Below are positions 27,229-36,858 of a stretch of 64,000 nucleotides of DNA, piece by piece; position 1 is the stretch's first letter; each line of letters begins with the position of its first letter. The translations under genes and the position numbers were made by a program. Origin of the DNA: DSXH01 sp020724325. Lineage in GTDB: Bacteria > Bacteroidota > Ignavibacteria > Ignavibacteriales > Melioribacteraceae. The stretch is taken from assembly GCA_040756515.1 (NCBI GenBank), contig JBFLYW010000013.1:1-64000 (forward strand), in the 5' to 3' direction. The notes beneath the pieces were generated by a model. That model saw nothing but the letters and a program-made list of their open reading frames with translations. It made no database searches and was not told where the DNA came from.

Positions 27229-28191
27229 ATGATAAGATTCGAACCGTCAAAAAACGATATTCTGGAAACGTACGAAAGAATTAAAAATCTAATTCACCGT
27301 ACACCGCTTTTAACTTCTGAATCACTTAATCAAATGTTTGGCTGCATGCTTTATTTTAAGTGCGAAAATTTTCAGAAAGCCGGGGCATTTAAGTTCAGAG
27401 GAGCGAGCAACGCCGTTTTATCCCTTAATAAAAACGACCTCATAAAAGGAGTTATTACTCATTCCTCCGGCAACCACGCTGCTGCGTTATCATTAGCAGC
27501 ACGAATGAAAAATGTTCCCGCATACATTGTGATGCCCAATACTGCACCGGAAATTAAAAAGAAAGCCGTTGCAGCTTACGGTGCAAAAATTACATTCAGC
27601 GAACCGACTGTTAAATCGCGCGAGGAAACAGCAAAAAAAATTGCAGACCAAACCGGCGCTACATTTATTCATCCTTACGATAATTATACTATAATTGCCG
27701 GACAATCAACATGTGCAAAAGAAATATTTGAAGAAGTTGACGACCTGGATTACTTAATTTCTCCGGTCGGTGGTGCAGGACTTGTATCCGGTTCTTGTCT
27801 TTCTGCTTATCATTTTTCAAACAGAACAAAAGTAATTGGCGCAGAACCGAAAGGAGCCGATGATGCTTTCCGCTCATTAAGAGATAAAACTATTTATCCG
27901 TCAATAAATCCAAATACTATTTGCGATGGTTTGCTTACTCAGTTATGCGATAAGACTTATTTAATTCTCACAAAATATCTTTACGAAATAATTACAATTG
28001 AAGACCACGTTACTATTAACGCAATGAAAATTATCTGGGAACGAATGAAGATTATTGTTGAACCATCGAGCGCTATTACACTTGGCGTTGTAATGAATAA
28101 TCCGGATAAGTTCAGAAATAAAAAAGTCGGGTTAATTTTATCAGGCGGAAATGCCGATCTCGATAAACTTCCATGGCAAAAAAAATTTTGA
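27229..28191 (+). CDS. Serine/threonine dehydratase-like PLP enzyme
   Basis: This 320-residue fold-type-II PLP enzyme has the lysine in AGAFKFRGAS (about 50-56), SSGNHAAALS, the glycine loop SPVGGAGLVSG and the C-terminal SGGNADLDKLPW. Length and the terminal motif match single-domain serine racemase / threonine dehydratase / hydroxyaspartate dehydratase proteins, without an ACT domain. It would form pyruvate or 2-oxobutanoate and ammonia. The precise amino acid is not determinable. Confidence 0.87.
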   Translation: MIRFEPSKNDILETYERIKNLIHRTPLLTSESLNQMFGCMLYFKCENFQKAGAFKFRGASNAVLSLNKNDLIKGVITHSSGNHAAALSLAARMKNVPAYIVMPNTAPEIKKKAVAAYGAKITFSEPTVKSREETAKKIADQTGATFIHPYDNYTIIAGQSTCAKEIFEEVDDLDYLISPVGGAGLVSGSCLSAYHFSNRTKVIGAEPKGADDAFRSLRDKTIYPSINPNTICDGLLTQLCDKTYLILTKYLYEIITIEDHVTINAMKIIWERMKIIVEPSSAITLGVVMNNPDKFRNKKVGLILSGGNADLDKLPWQKKF

Positions 28192-28216
28192 ATCAGTACT
28201 AACGTACAGGTTAGTG

Positions 28217-30289
28217 ATGAAAAAAATCATATTGTTTATTCTGATTGCATCTGTCTCTATAGAGGCACAAAATTATTTATCAAACCTTAATGCAACAAAG
28301 AAAGATCCAATTTATACCGCATACGCTTCTTCGCTCGAAAGAACAAATTATAAATTAGATCAGGGCTATTCATTAAGCTGGTTCGATCCTGAAAAAGGTA
28401 TTGGTTTTGAATCTAAAGATGGCGGGAACATTTATTATGCTTTCAAATCCGGCAGGACTGTTCGCTATTTATTAAAAGAACTTTATAAAGAACCTGTAAT
28501 TACAACCTCGTATTCTGACCTTGTAAAATTCTATTTCTATCCTTTCAAAGATATTCGTGTGGATGCAGCATTCGTGGTATATAGTTCCCAATTCACTCTT
28601 CACATGCTGGCAATTACCAATGAAAGCAGCAGTGTTGTTGATCTTGCTGTCTACCCGCACTTTGAATTGAATCGAATAAATAAATTGGAATACGATTTAT
28701 CCAGCAACACTTTTAATTTCTTTCATTCGAAAGCAAGAGATAACTGGATGAAGGAGCATTCTATTCCTTACACAGAAAATATTAAAAGCATATTTGCAGT
28801 TTCGGAAAAGCCGGCTTCTTACGGTGCATACGAGTTTTTACAGAACAAATCTGCCGATACTTTACAAGTTCTGCAAAAATCATTTTCTTTTTTATCTCTA
28901 AATAATTCGATAAATAAAAACATAGTTTCCTCTGTTGCATTTCAGAATTCATTTGTGTTGAAGCCGAATGAGAAAAAGGAGATAAGAATTGTTAGAGGAT
29001 TAGAAAAAGCGGATTATACAGGCAATCGGTTATCTGTAATCAGCGATCAGCTGATGGAGATGGACCCGGAACTGCTTGTAAAAGAAAATGAAAAAATTTA
29101 TTCGCGAATTCCACGTCCTGAATTTGAAGATACAGAAAAAGAGATGCTCTACTGGAATGCATTTTCTTTAATACGTCAATGTATGATGAAGCCGGAAGGT
29201 GAATGTAATTATAACTATTATGTATTTTCGCGCGAACCGAAATGGGGCTGGGGTTATGGCGGACAGGTATTTCACGAAAGCATAGTTATGCTCGCGTATG
29301 TTTTTATGGACCCGGAAAGCGCAATGAACTCGCAGCGTGTTTATATGGAAAGGCAGCACCTTAACGGTTATATTAATTACAGAACCGGTCCTTACTTAAA
29401 TGAACAGATAATTCATAATGGAGAATATACAAGTTCTGCCCCGTGGTTCAATTATATTAATTACGAAATCTATAAAGTTACCGGTAATAAAAAATTCTTA
29501 AAGGAAGCTTACGAAAGCGGAAAGAAATTTTATAACTGGTTTGTTGCAAGAAGGGATTCAAATAATAACGGATTAGCCAGCTGGGGCGGACACGCCGAAC
29601 TTGAAAGTGTACGCGATGCAAGAGTTGCAGTATGGGATAAAGTTGGATGGGCGTCAGGCTTTGAAGGACCCGATGTAAATTCTATGCTTGTTATGGAAGA
29701 AAAATCCCTCGCCGCAATGGCTTCTATACTTGGGTTCAAAGAGGAAAGCAATCAGTGGTATAATAAAAGTCTGCTTAGAAGCGCTTTGATTAATAGATTC
29801 CTCTGGGATGATTCCACAAATTTCTATTATAACGTTAATAAAAATGATCAGTCGTTTACTTTCAAAAACAATAATGATCTTAAGATTAAGGAAATAATCG
29901 GATTCTTACCAATGTGGGCTGGAGCAGCCGATCAAAAACGTGCTGATAAATTGTTGCGAACACTTTTAAATAAAGATGAATTCTGGAGAAAATTTGGTGT
30001 GCCGTCTCTCTCTGCAAAAGATGATTACTATAATCCAATAGGATATTGGAACGGACCCATCTGGGTTCCATGGCAATATTTATTATTCCGCGGACTGATT
30101 GATTACGGTTATAAAAACGAAGCGAAGCAGCTTGCAGATAAAGTAATGCTTAATATTATTAATCAACTTAAAACAGATCATTATTTCTGGGAGTTTTACA
30201 GCGCAGATGATTTTCAAGCCGGGTGGAATAAAACTTATATATGGACGGGAATTATTGCACGGTTTCTAATTGACCTTGATTCTCTGTAA
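28217..30289 (+). CDS. Secreted (alpha/alpha)6 glycoside hydrolase (MGH1/GH63-like), paralogue 1
   Basis: This 690-residue protein starts with a signal peptide (MKKIILFILIASVSIEAQ). I start at ATG 28217; an upstream frame from 28151 overlaps the dehydratase and would bury the signal peptide. An N-terminal beta domain (about 20-300) precedes a helical barrel with YVFSREPKWGWGYGGQVFHE, SWGGHAELESVRD and a C-terminal YWNGPIWVPWQYL. This resembles GH63 and MGH1-like glucosidases. It would cleave an oligosaccharide outside the cytoplasm. The next gene is a paralogue, so the pair arose by duplication. The substrate is unknown. Confidence 0.8.
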   Translation: MKKIILFILIASVSIEAQNYLSNLNATKKDPIYTAYASSLERTNYKLDQGYSLSWFDPEKGIGFESKDGGNIYYAFKSGRTVRYLLKELYKEPVITTSYSDLVKFYFYPFKDIRVDAAFVVYSSQFTLHMLAITNESSSVVDLAVYPHFELNRINKLEYDLSSNTFNFFHSKARDNWMKEHSIPYTENIKSIFAVSEKPASYGAYEFLQNKSADTLQVLQKSFSFLSLNNSINKNIVSSVAFQNSFVLKPNEKKEIRIVRGLEKADYTGNRLSVISDQLMEMDPELLVKENEKIYSRIPRPEFEDTEKEMLYWNAFSLIRQCMMKPEGECNYNYYVFSREPKWGWGYGGQVFHESIVMLAYVFMDPESAMNSQRVYMERQHLNGYINYRTGPYLNEQIIHNGEYTSSAPWFNYINYEIYKVTGNKKFLKEAYESGKKFYNWFVARRDSNNNGLASWGGHAELESVRDARVAVWDKVGWASGFEGPDVNSMLVMEEKSLAAMASILGFKEESNQWYNKSLLRSALINRFLWDDSTNFYYNVNKNDQSFTFKNNNDLKIKEIIGFLPMWAGAADQKRADKLLRTLLNKDEFWRKFGVPSLSAKDDYYNPIGYWNGPIWVPWQYLLFRGLIDYGYKNEAKQLADKVMLNIINQLKTDHYFWEFYSADDFQAGWNKTYIWTGIIARFLIDLDSL

Positions 30290-30466
30290 AGCTCTGCAGC
30301 GTCTCTGTGATTCTAATGAATTGCTTTAGTAGTTATTGCACAGATATGTTGAGAGCAAAGGATTTGTTCTTGAAAAAGAGAGATACATTTTGATGGTCGG
30401 TTCATCATAAGACAGCAAAGAAATGAAATCAATTAATTTGCTCGTTGAATATGAAAGGAAAATTCT

Positions 30467-32620
30467 ATGAAGAAAATTTTATATCTGTTCGTAATTCCCG
30501 TTGTCTTATACGGTCAACAACTCGTTGTTAAAGATTCTTATCTAAAATTCAATGCAAATCAAAATGATCCGCTTTATACAACTTATACTGCTGCTATGGA
30601 AAGATCCAGGTTATATGGCGATAAAGGTTATAAAATGGATTACTATTCAGATTGTTCACCAATAACGTATTCGGGTGATCAGGCAGGAAGGTTTTTCTGT
30701 ATCTGGAAAGTTGATCAGGTTGTTGTGATGAATACCGGTGAGTACTTCGAAAAACCTGTTGTTACATCATCTTTTCCTGATATGGCAATAATGGAATATT
30801 CACCTTTCAGAGGAATAAAAGTTCAGGAAACATTTTTTGTTTACAATTCTTCCGTTGCACTTGTAAATCTCCAGATAAAAAATGAGGATAATATTCCGCA
30901 TAACATCGAATTATATCCGGTTCTTGAATTAGGTAATGATTCGTTGTTAATAGAAGGTTATGATGCAAAAAGCAATGCTTACATAACTCACCATCATGAA
31001 TCGCGTTACAGATTGATAAGTTCGCTCTATAAAAACGCTCCTTATCCAACCGATACGCGCGATTATTTTACCGCGAGCTTTGTTCCTTACTCTTACGGCG
31101 GTTATTACGGCGGTATGGAAAAATTTTATATAACAATCAAAACGGATTTTTATGCAAAGAACAGGAACGATTCACTGAATCATAAAAAAGAAGGATATGT
31201 TAATTTTATTTCTCTTCACGGTAAGCTTACTTTAAAACCTGGCGAAGAAATTAATGTTAGATATTTCCGCGGCTGGCAGGATAAGAGCGAGGATGTAAAT
31301 GCATTAGCAAAGGAAATTGAAATGCTTAAAAAAGAACCGCTTCAGAAATTTGTAGATAATAATCTTCAGCTCTTTTCGAGAATTCCAAGAATAAAATTCA
31401 AAACCGCAGATGAAAAACTTGTTTACCTTAGTTCTTTTAATTTAGCTCGTGGATGTTTCTATCCGCCAACTGAAAAAACAAACTACAACTTTTATGTCTT
31501 CTCGCGTCAGCCGCTCTGGGGCTGGGGACACGGGCATCAGGTTCTGCACGAATCATTAAGTATGCTTGCATATGTTTATTTAGATCCTAAATCCGCACAA
31601 GGCTCTCAATATGTTTACATGGAGCAGCAGCGTGATGACGGCTTAATTGCTTATCGTCATGGACCAAGAGGTTTACAGGATTATCCTCACTTTAGTAAAG
31701 TATTGAATCGGGATATGTCTACTACTTCTGCTCCATTCTTCAGCTGGATTAATTGGGAAATTTATAAAGTAAGTAAGGATAAAAAATTTTTGGACGATGC
31801 ATACAAAAGCGGAGTAAAGTATACAAACTGGATAATTGAAAACCGCGATCTCGATAATGACGGAACATTTGAATGGGGACCATACGGAATAATTGAAAAT
31901 GTACGCGACTGGTATAATGCCGTATTTCAGGTTAGCGCAGAACGTTATCTTGATGTTGATAAGGAAGATATATCAGACGAATTGGAATGCCTTGATTTAA
32001 CATTGATGGTAATTAAAGAGATGCGTTCACTTTCCGAAATTGCCGAAGAACTTGGATTGATTGGTGAATCTAAACAATGGAAAGAAAAGGCAGACCGCAC
32101 TTCTGAATTAGTTAATAAATTAATGTGGGATTACGAAAAACAATTTTATTTTTCGGTTAACAAGGAAGATCATACTTTTAAGTTTATGACACGGGATTTA
32201 AGACGCGAAGAGATTATCGGTTTTCTTGCACTATGGGCCGAAGCGGCTCCTAAAGATAGAGCTGATAAGTTGGTTAAAAAATTATTAGACCCGCAAAAAT
32301 TCTGGCGGAAGTACGGAATTCCAACTCTTGCTGCTGATGACACGTGGTACTCGCCTTATGTTGATTACTGCTGTAAGTGGAATGGTCCCGTCTGGCTCTT
32401 ATGGAATTATATGGTGCTTGGTGGATTGAAAAAGTATGGTTATATAGAGACTGCTAATCAGCTTGCAGATAAAATGTTGTTAGCTGTTTCAACTCAATTG
32501 AAAAAAAATCATAACTTCTGGGAGTCGTATAGTCCTGATAATGAGGTTGTAAACTCGCCGCCAAATTATATATGGAATTCCATAATGGCGAGAGTGCTAA
32601 TTGAAAAATATAAGAAATGA
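30467..32620 (+). CDS. Secreted (alpha/alpha)6 glycoside hydrolase (MGH1/GH63-like), paralogue 2
   Basis: This 717-residue paralogue of the preceding gene has a signal peptide (MKKILYLFVIPVVLYGQ). It shares the blocks NQNDPLYTTYTAAMERS, YVFSRQPLWGWGHGHQVLHE, SMLAYVYLDPKSAQGSQYVY, WGPYGIIENVRDWYN and KWNGPVWLLWNYMVLGG. It has an added Cys pair (DYCCKW) and longer loops, suggesting a different subsite. SD-like AAAGGAAA precedes its ATG. Its TGA stop abuts the left end of a tandemly duplicated intergenic element. Confidence 0.8.
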   Translation: MKKILYLFVIPVVLYGQQLVVKDSYLKFNANQNDPLYTTYTAAMERSRLYGDKGYKMDYYSDCSPITYSGDQAGRFFCIWKVDQVVVMNTGEYFEKPVVTSSFPDMAIMEYSPFRGIKVQETFFVYNSSVALVNLQIKNEDNIPHNIELYPVLELGNDSLLIEGYDAKSNAYITHHHESRYRLISSLYKNAPYPTDTRDYFTASFVPYSYGGYYGGMEKFYITIKTDFYAKNRNDSLNHKKEGYVNFISLHGKLTLKPGEEINVRYFRGWQDKSEDVNALAKEIEMLKKEPLQKFVDNNLQLFSRIPRIKFKTADEKLVYLSSFNLARGCFYPPTEKTNYNFYVFSRQPLWGWGHGHQVLHESLSMLAYVYLDPKSAQGSQYVYMEQQRDDGLIAYRHGPRGLQDYPHFSKVLNRDMSTTSAPFFSWINWEIYKVSKDKKFLDDAYKSGVKYTNWIIENRDLDNDGTFEWGPYGIIENVRDWYNAVFQVSAERYLDVDKEDISDELECLDLTLMVIKEMRSLSEIAEELGLIGESKQWKEKADRTSELVNKLMWDYEKQFYFSVNKEDHTFKFMTRDLRREEIIGFLALWAEAAPKDRADKLVKKLLDPQKFWRKYGIPTLAADDTWYSPYVDYCCKWNGPVWLLWNYMVLGGLKKYGYIETANQLADKMLLAVSTQLKKNHNFWESYSPDNEVVNSPPNYIWNSIMARVLIEKYKK

Positions 32621-32905
32621 ATGGCACACAGATTTAACTGATGGAACAGATTTGAACAGATCAGCTTTGATCTGCTTTATCTGTTTGATCTGTGTGCTAT
32701 TAAGAAGTATTATAAAAGGGAAGGAATATTATGAAGCTGACAAAACTAACTTTTGAAAAACATTAGAAATGAATGGCACACAGATTTAACTGATACAACA
32801 GATTTGAACAGATCAGCTTTGATCTGCTTTATCTGTTTGATCTGTGTGCTATTAAGAAGTATTATAAAAGGGAATGAATATTATGAATCTGACAAAACTA
32901 ATTTT
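32613..32905 (+). repeat. Tandem duplication of an inverted-end element plus the next gene's start
   Basis: Two direct copies (32613-32753 and 32765-32905, period 152) each hold an 82-bp element from AATGGCACACAGAT to ATCTGTGTGCTATT, its central stem CAGATCA-GCTT-TGATCTG, and about 52 bases beyond it including an SD and a start codon. Copy 1 encodes a dead start (MKLTKLTFEKH, then stop); copy 2 starts the real downstream gene. The interior carries CAGAT/ATCTG words every 9-10 bases. Confidence 0.85.
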
Positions 32906-35480
32906 ACTTGTTTTTTTTACATTCAGTTTATTAATCGTTGCTCAAACTCCAAAATTCGAGCTGCAGCAAAATGATATTACACTCACACGTACTGCTCAGC
33001 CGCATCAGTATATGGATAAGATTGGTACAAAAGCTGCCCTAATGGGATTTGAAAACGGCTCCTTCGAAATGTGGATCTGGCCATGGAAAGTATTGCGCAA
33101 TTTCGATCTTCAATTCTTCATCGGCTCAACAACTCAGCCAATTCAGTCAAAAGATATTGTAAGAGAAATTACTGTAACTCCGGAAGCAACAATTATTACT
33201 TTTGTTTACGAATCATTCACAGTAAAAGAAATAATTTTCGTTCCTCACAATAAATCTGCGGCAGTAATTCTGCTCGATGTTTACACAACCACACCTCTTA
33301 CAATCGTACCCGGCTTTATGCCTGTAATGCAGCCCCAATGGCCAGCCGGTATTGGTGGTCAGTACAGTTACTGGGATGAAAATCTGAAAGCATACATAAT
33401 TTCTGAAGCGCAGCGGCGGGGAATATTTGTATGCGGCTCTCCCGCTGCCCAAAAGATGGCTGCACCTCCTGCTCATATGTTTGCCGATAACCCGATTCAA
33501 TTCAAATTTACCGTTGAACCTAATTTGGCTAACCAAAATTTCTTTCCGATTGTAATTGCCGGAATGCACCAGCAGCCGCGCGATTCTGTCTTCAACCTTT
33601 ATAAAGATATTTCCTCAAATATCCAAAAGTACTATAACATAACTTATCAATATTATAAACAACTACGTGAATCTACTATTAATGTTGTTACACCAGATAA
33701 AAAGTTAAATCTTGCATTTGAATTCGGTAAAGTTGCTTTAAGAAATCTGATTGTAGAAAATCCAATACTTGGTAAAGGTTTGGTTGCCGGCTATGGGCTT
33801 AGCGGCGGCGGCGGACGCCCGGGTTTTGCATGGTACTTCGGCGGCGATGCTTTTATCAATTCTCTCGCTATTTCTAGTTATGGTGATTACAAAACTGTTA
33901 AAGATGTTCTCATTTTTAATCAGAAGTGGCAGCGTCAGGAAAATTTTCCGATACGAAAAAAATCTGCTGATGAAAAATTAACCGACATTGGTAAATTGGC
34001 TCATGAACTTTCGCAAAGCGACGGACTAATTGACTGGTGGAACAACTATCATTACGGTTATAATCACGCTGATACTACGCCATGGTATTTAGTTGCAATC
34101 GGAAATTACTTCAGACAAACCGGCGATATAGAGTTCATTAAGAATAGCTGGAAGTCAATTATTCAAGCATACAGATGGTGCTTAAGCAAAGACAGCAACG
34201 CCGATGGCTTAATGGATCTTAAAGGTGCTGGACTTGGTGTTCTTGAATTTGGCGCTCTGGTTCGGATTAATAATGACATGTACACACAGGGCTTATGGAC
34301 ACAGGGAATTAAAGAAGTTAACCTGATGGCAAAATATGTTGGTGATAAAGAAATGGAAAAAGAATCGGCAGAGTTATTACTGAAGGCAATCAATTCACTT
34401 GAAAAAATTTTTTGGATGGAAGAACTTGGATTTTACAGCTTTGGTGCAGGTGAAGATGGTAAGCAGGTGAGAGATAAGAATATCTTTCCTACATCAATTA
34501 TGATTTTTGATTTACTGGATAATAAAAGGTGTGAAAGCTCTATAAAAAAATTCAACGAAAGCGATTTAATGACTGACTGGGGCGTTCGTAATCTTTCAAA
34601 CAAATCTTCTCTCTATGAACCGACTAATTATAATTACGGAACAGTCTGGGGCTTTAATTCATTGTTTGCAAATGCAGCACAGTATAAATATCATTTTAAT
34701 TTGCCGGCTTTTTCGCTGCTTCGAAATACTTATCAACATGCGTTCAATTATGGACTGGGGATTTTTCCGGAAGTTTACTCGGGTAATATAAATACAAAAC
34801 TTGGCGAAGCATATCATAACCAAGGGTTTTGTACAAGCGGCTATATTTTCCCTTTAATGAATGGAATGCTCGGTCTTAATGTGAATGCCTTAACAAATAG
34901 TATCAGCTTCGCACCTAAACTGCCGATGCAATGGGAGCGGCTTGATGTAAAAAATATAAAAATAGGTAATGCAATAATTAACCTGACAAATAAATTGAAG
35001 AACGGGGAATGGAAATTGTTAATTGAAAAATCTGGCGATGGTAATTTCAGCATCGATTTTATGCCAGATCTATTTCCGGGTTCTAAAATTATTTCTGTGT
35101 CGGTCGATGGTAACCCAATCGATTTCCGGGTTGTTGATCACGATCAGGCAGTTCAGGTGAAATCAACTTTTCAAATTTCTGGCAGGAACGAAGTTATAGT
35201 AAAGTATCTGCCTTCGGTTGAGATTTATTTGATTGATGAAACAACACCGATTGGTGCTGTTAATGAAGGATTAAAAATTATTTCTCATAGATTTGCTGAT
35301 AAAAAATTATTTTTGGAACTGGAAGGCATACCGGAAAGAGAATATAAACTTGGAATTATAAACGAGAGTTTAATTAAATCAATTACCGGTGCGCGCGAAG
35401 ATGATGGTAAATTAATTATAAAAATTCCAGGCGGCGGTAATAATTTTGTAAAACATCAGGTAGCAATAGAAGTAAAATGA
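32883..35480 (+). CDS. Secreted (alpha/alpha)6 glycoside hydrolase, amylo-alpha-glucosidase-like
   Basis: This 865-residue protein has a signal peptide (MNLTKLILLVFFTFSLLIVAQ). I choose ATG 32883 because only that ATG is preserved in both copies of the duplicated leader; an ATG nine bases earlier is AGG in copy 1. After an N-terminal beta domain, the helical barrel shows GRPGFAWYFGGDAF, KDSNADGLMDLKGAG and YNYGTVWGFNSLFANAAQY, similar to glycogen-debranching and related glucosidases. A C-terminal beta domain (about 690-865) is present. Substrate unknown. It belongs with the two preceding glycosidases. Confidence 0.78.
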   Translation: MNLTKLILLVFFTFSLLIVAQTPKFELQQNDITLTRTAQPHQYMDKIGTKAALMGFENGSFEMWIWPWKVLRNFDLQFFIGSTTQPIQSKDIVREITVTPEATIITFVYESFTVKEIIFVPHNKSAAVILLDVYTTTPLTIVPGFMPVMQPQWPAGIGGQYSYWDENLKAYIISEAQRRGIFVCGSPAAQKMAAPPAHMFADNPIQFKFTVEPNLANQNFFPIVIAGMHQQPRDSVFNLYKDISSNIQKYYNITYQYYKQLRESTINVVTPDKKLNLAFEFGKVALRNLIVENPILGKGLVAGYGLSGGGGRPGFAWYFGGDAFINSLAISSYGDYKTVKDVLIFNQKWQRQENFPIRKKSADEKLTDIGKLAHELSQSDGLIDWWNNYHYGYNHADTTPWYLVAIGNYFRQTGDIEFIKNSWKSIIQAYRWCLSKDSNADGLMDLKGAGLGVLEFGALVRINNDMYTQGLWTQGIKEVNLMAKYVGDKEMEKESAELLLKAINSLEKIFWMEELGFYSFGAGEDGKQVRDKNIFPTSIMIFDLLDNKRCESSIKKFNESDLMTDWGVRNLSNKSSLYEPTNYNYGTVWGFNSLFANAAQYKYHFNLPAFSLLRNTYQHAFNYGLGIFPEVYSGNINTKLGEAYHNQGFCTSGYIFPLMNGMLGLNVNALTNSISFAPKLPMQWERLDVKNIKIGNAIINLTNKLKNGEWKLLIEKSGDGNFSIDFMPDLFPGSKIISVSVDGNPIDFRVVDHDQAVQVKSTFQISGRNEVIVKYLPSVEIYLIDETTPIGAVNEGLKIISHRFADKKLFLELEGIPEREYKLGIINESLIKSITGAREDDGKLIIKIPGGGNNFVKHQVAIEVK

Positions 35481-35508
35481 CGAAGAATAAATAAGGATGA
35501 GGTAAATA

Positions 35509-36792
35509 ATGAAAATATTTTCTCTAACTACTCTTGCAATTATCGCTTTCATTTTTATGAACTGTACAGAACCGGTTCCTGAAAAATTAGAGCAAAAAAA
35601 AGTTATACTAAAAACCGCACGCGACTTTAATTATAAAATGGAAATTGAAGAAAAACTTTTACGTGTTCAAAAGTTTATTGCTGCCGCCAAACTTGATGGA
35701 ATTCTTCTTACACAGGTAAGAAATGTTTATTGGATTACCGCCGGACTGGCAAACAATCAAATAGTTCTTAATAAAGATGTTGGCGCCGCTTCGTTGCTTA
35801 TTTTGAAGAATGGAAAGAAATACTTAGTCTGCAGCAATGCAGAAGATCAAAGAATGATGGATGAATCCTTAAGCCAACTTGGCTATGAACTGATTAAATA
35901 CAATTGGTACGAAGCTAATCCTGTTAAAGATGTACGCGGAGATTCCATAAAACAATTTGGTAAAATTGGAAGCGATATAGATTTCCCGGGTACAATTAAT
36001 ATCTCGGATAAATTCAAACCTCTTCGTTATTCGTTTAATGATTACGAAATTATCCGTTATGCTTATGTGGCACAATTAGCCGCCGAAGCAGTTGCCGAGG
36101 TCTGCATTAAAATAAAACCGGGAATGAATGAATTCGAAATCGAAACTATTACTGCAAATGCACTTAGAGATAGGCAGCTGCTTCCAACTGTTTTATTAAC
36201 AGCAGTAGATGAACGAATTTATAATTACCGTCATGCATTGCCGGCTGGAGCTGTTCTAAAAAATTATGCTATGATAAATATCTGTGCAGAAAAATGGGGA
36301 ATGCCAATTGCTGTAACAAGGTTTGTCCACTTTGGAACTCTACCCGAAGAGCTTAAAACTAAACTTGAAAAAACAGCAGTAGTTAATGCATATTATCAGG
36401 AATTTACAAGACCGGGAGTGGCTGCATCTGAAATATTTGATAAGATGCAAGAATGGTATAAATCGGTTGGTTATGAGAATGAATGGATGCTGCATCATCA
36501 GGGAGGTGCAATTGGTTACGATGACCGCGAATGGGTGATCTTTCCAGGAATAAAAGAGGTTGTGAAAACCAATCAGTCATTCGCATGGAATCCTACTATA
36601 ACAGGTACTAAAGTAGAAGAGACTATAATTGTTAATGAAAAGGGTTTTGAAGTACTTACTAAATCGCCAAACTGGCCTATGATAATTGTTAATCTAAATG
36701 GAAAAAAATATCCGCAGCCGTCAATATTAATACGCGATAACGAAAGTTTTGGACTGATTCAAACACAAGATTATGAAATTAATGCAGAATAG
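35509..36792 (+). CDS. M24-fold lipoprotein, metal ligands apparently lost
   Basis: This 427-residue protein has a lipobox (IFMNC, Cys19) and the creatinase-type N-domain followed by a pita-bread M24 domain (about 180-400). In active M24 aminopeptidases the metals are held by two Asp, one His and two Glu. Here the first Asp position reads Asn257 (MINICAEKW), the second Ala268 (IAVTRFV) and the first Glu Asn361 (WNPTIT); Glu370 remains. It is therefore probably a non-metal enzyme like creatinase, or a binding protein. It lies 28 bp downstream of the glycosidase gene, in the same direction. Confidence 0.75.
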   Translation: MKIFSLTTLAIIAFIFMNCTEPVPEKLEQKKVILKTARDFNYKMEIEEKLLRVQKFIAAAKLDGILLTQVRNVYWITAGLANNQIVLNKDVGAASLLILKNGKKYLVCSNAEDQRMMDESLSQLGYELIKYNWYEANPVKDVRGDSIKQFGKIGSDIDFPGTINISDKFKPLRYSFNDYEIIRYAYVAQLAAEAVAEVCIKIKPGMNEFEIETITANALRDRQLLPTVLLTAVDERIYNYRHALPAGAVLKNYAMINICAEKWGMPIAVTRFVHFGTLPEELKTKLEKTAVVNAYYQEFTRPGVAASEIFDKMQEWYKSVGYENEWMLHHQGGAIGYDDREWVIFPGIKEVVKTNQSFAWNPTITGTKVEETIIVNEKGFEVLTKSPNWPMIIVNLNGKKYPQPSILIRDNESFGLIQTQDYEINAE

Positions 36793-36858
36793 TTTATTTA
36801 AAGGCGTTAACATAAATAACTAATACAAGCCATTATTATCGATAGGTTGGGAGGGTTT

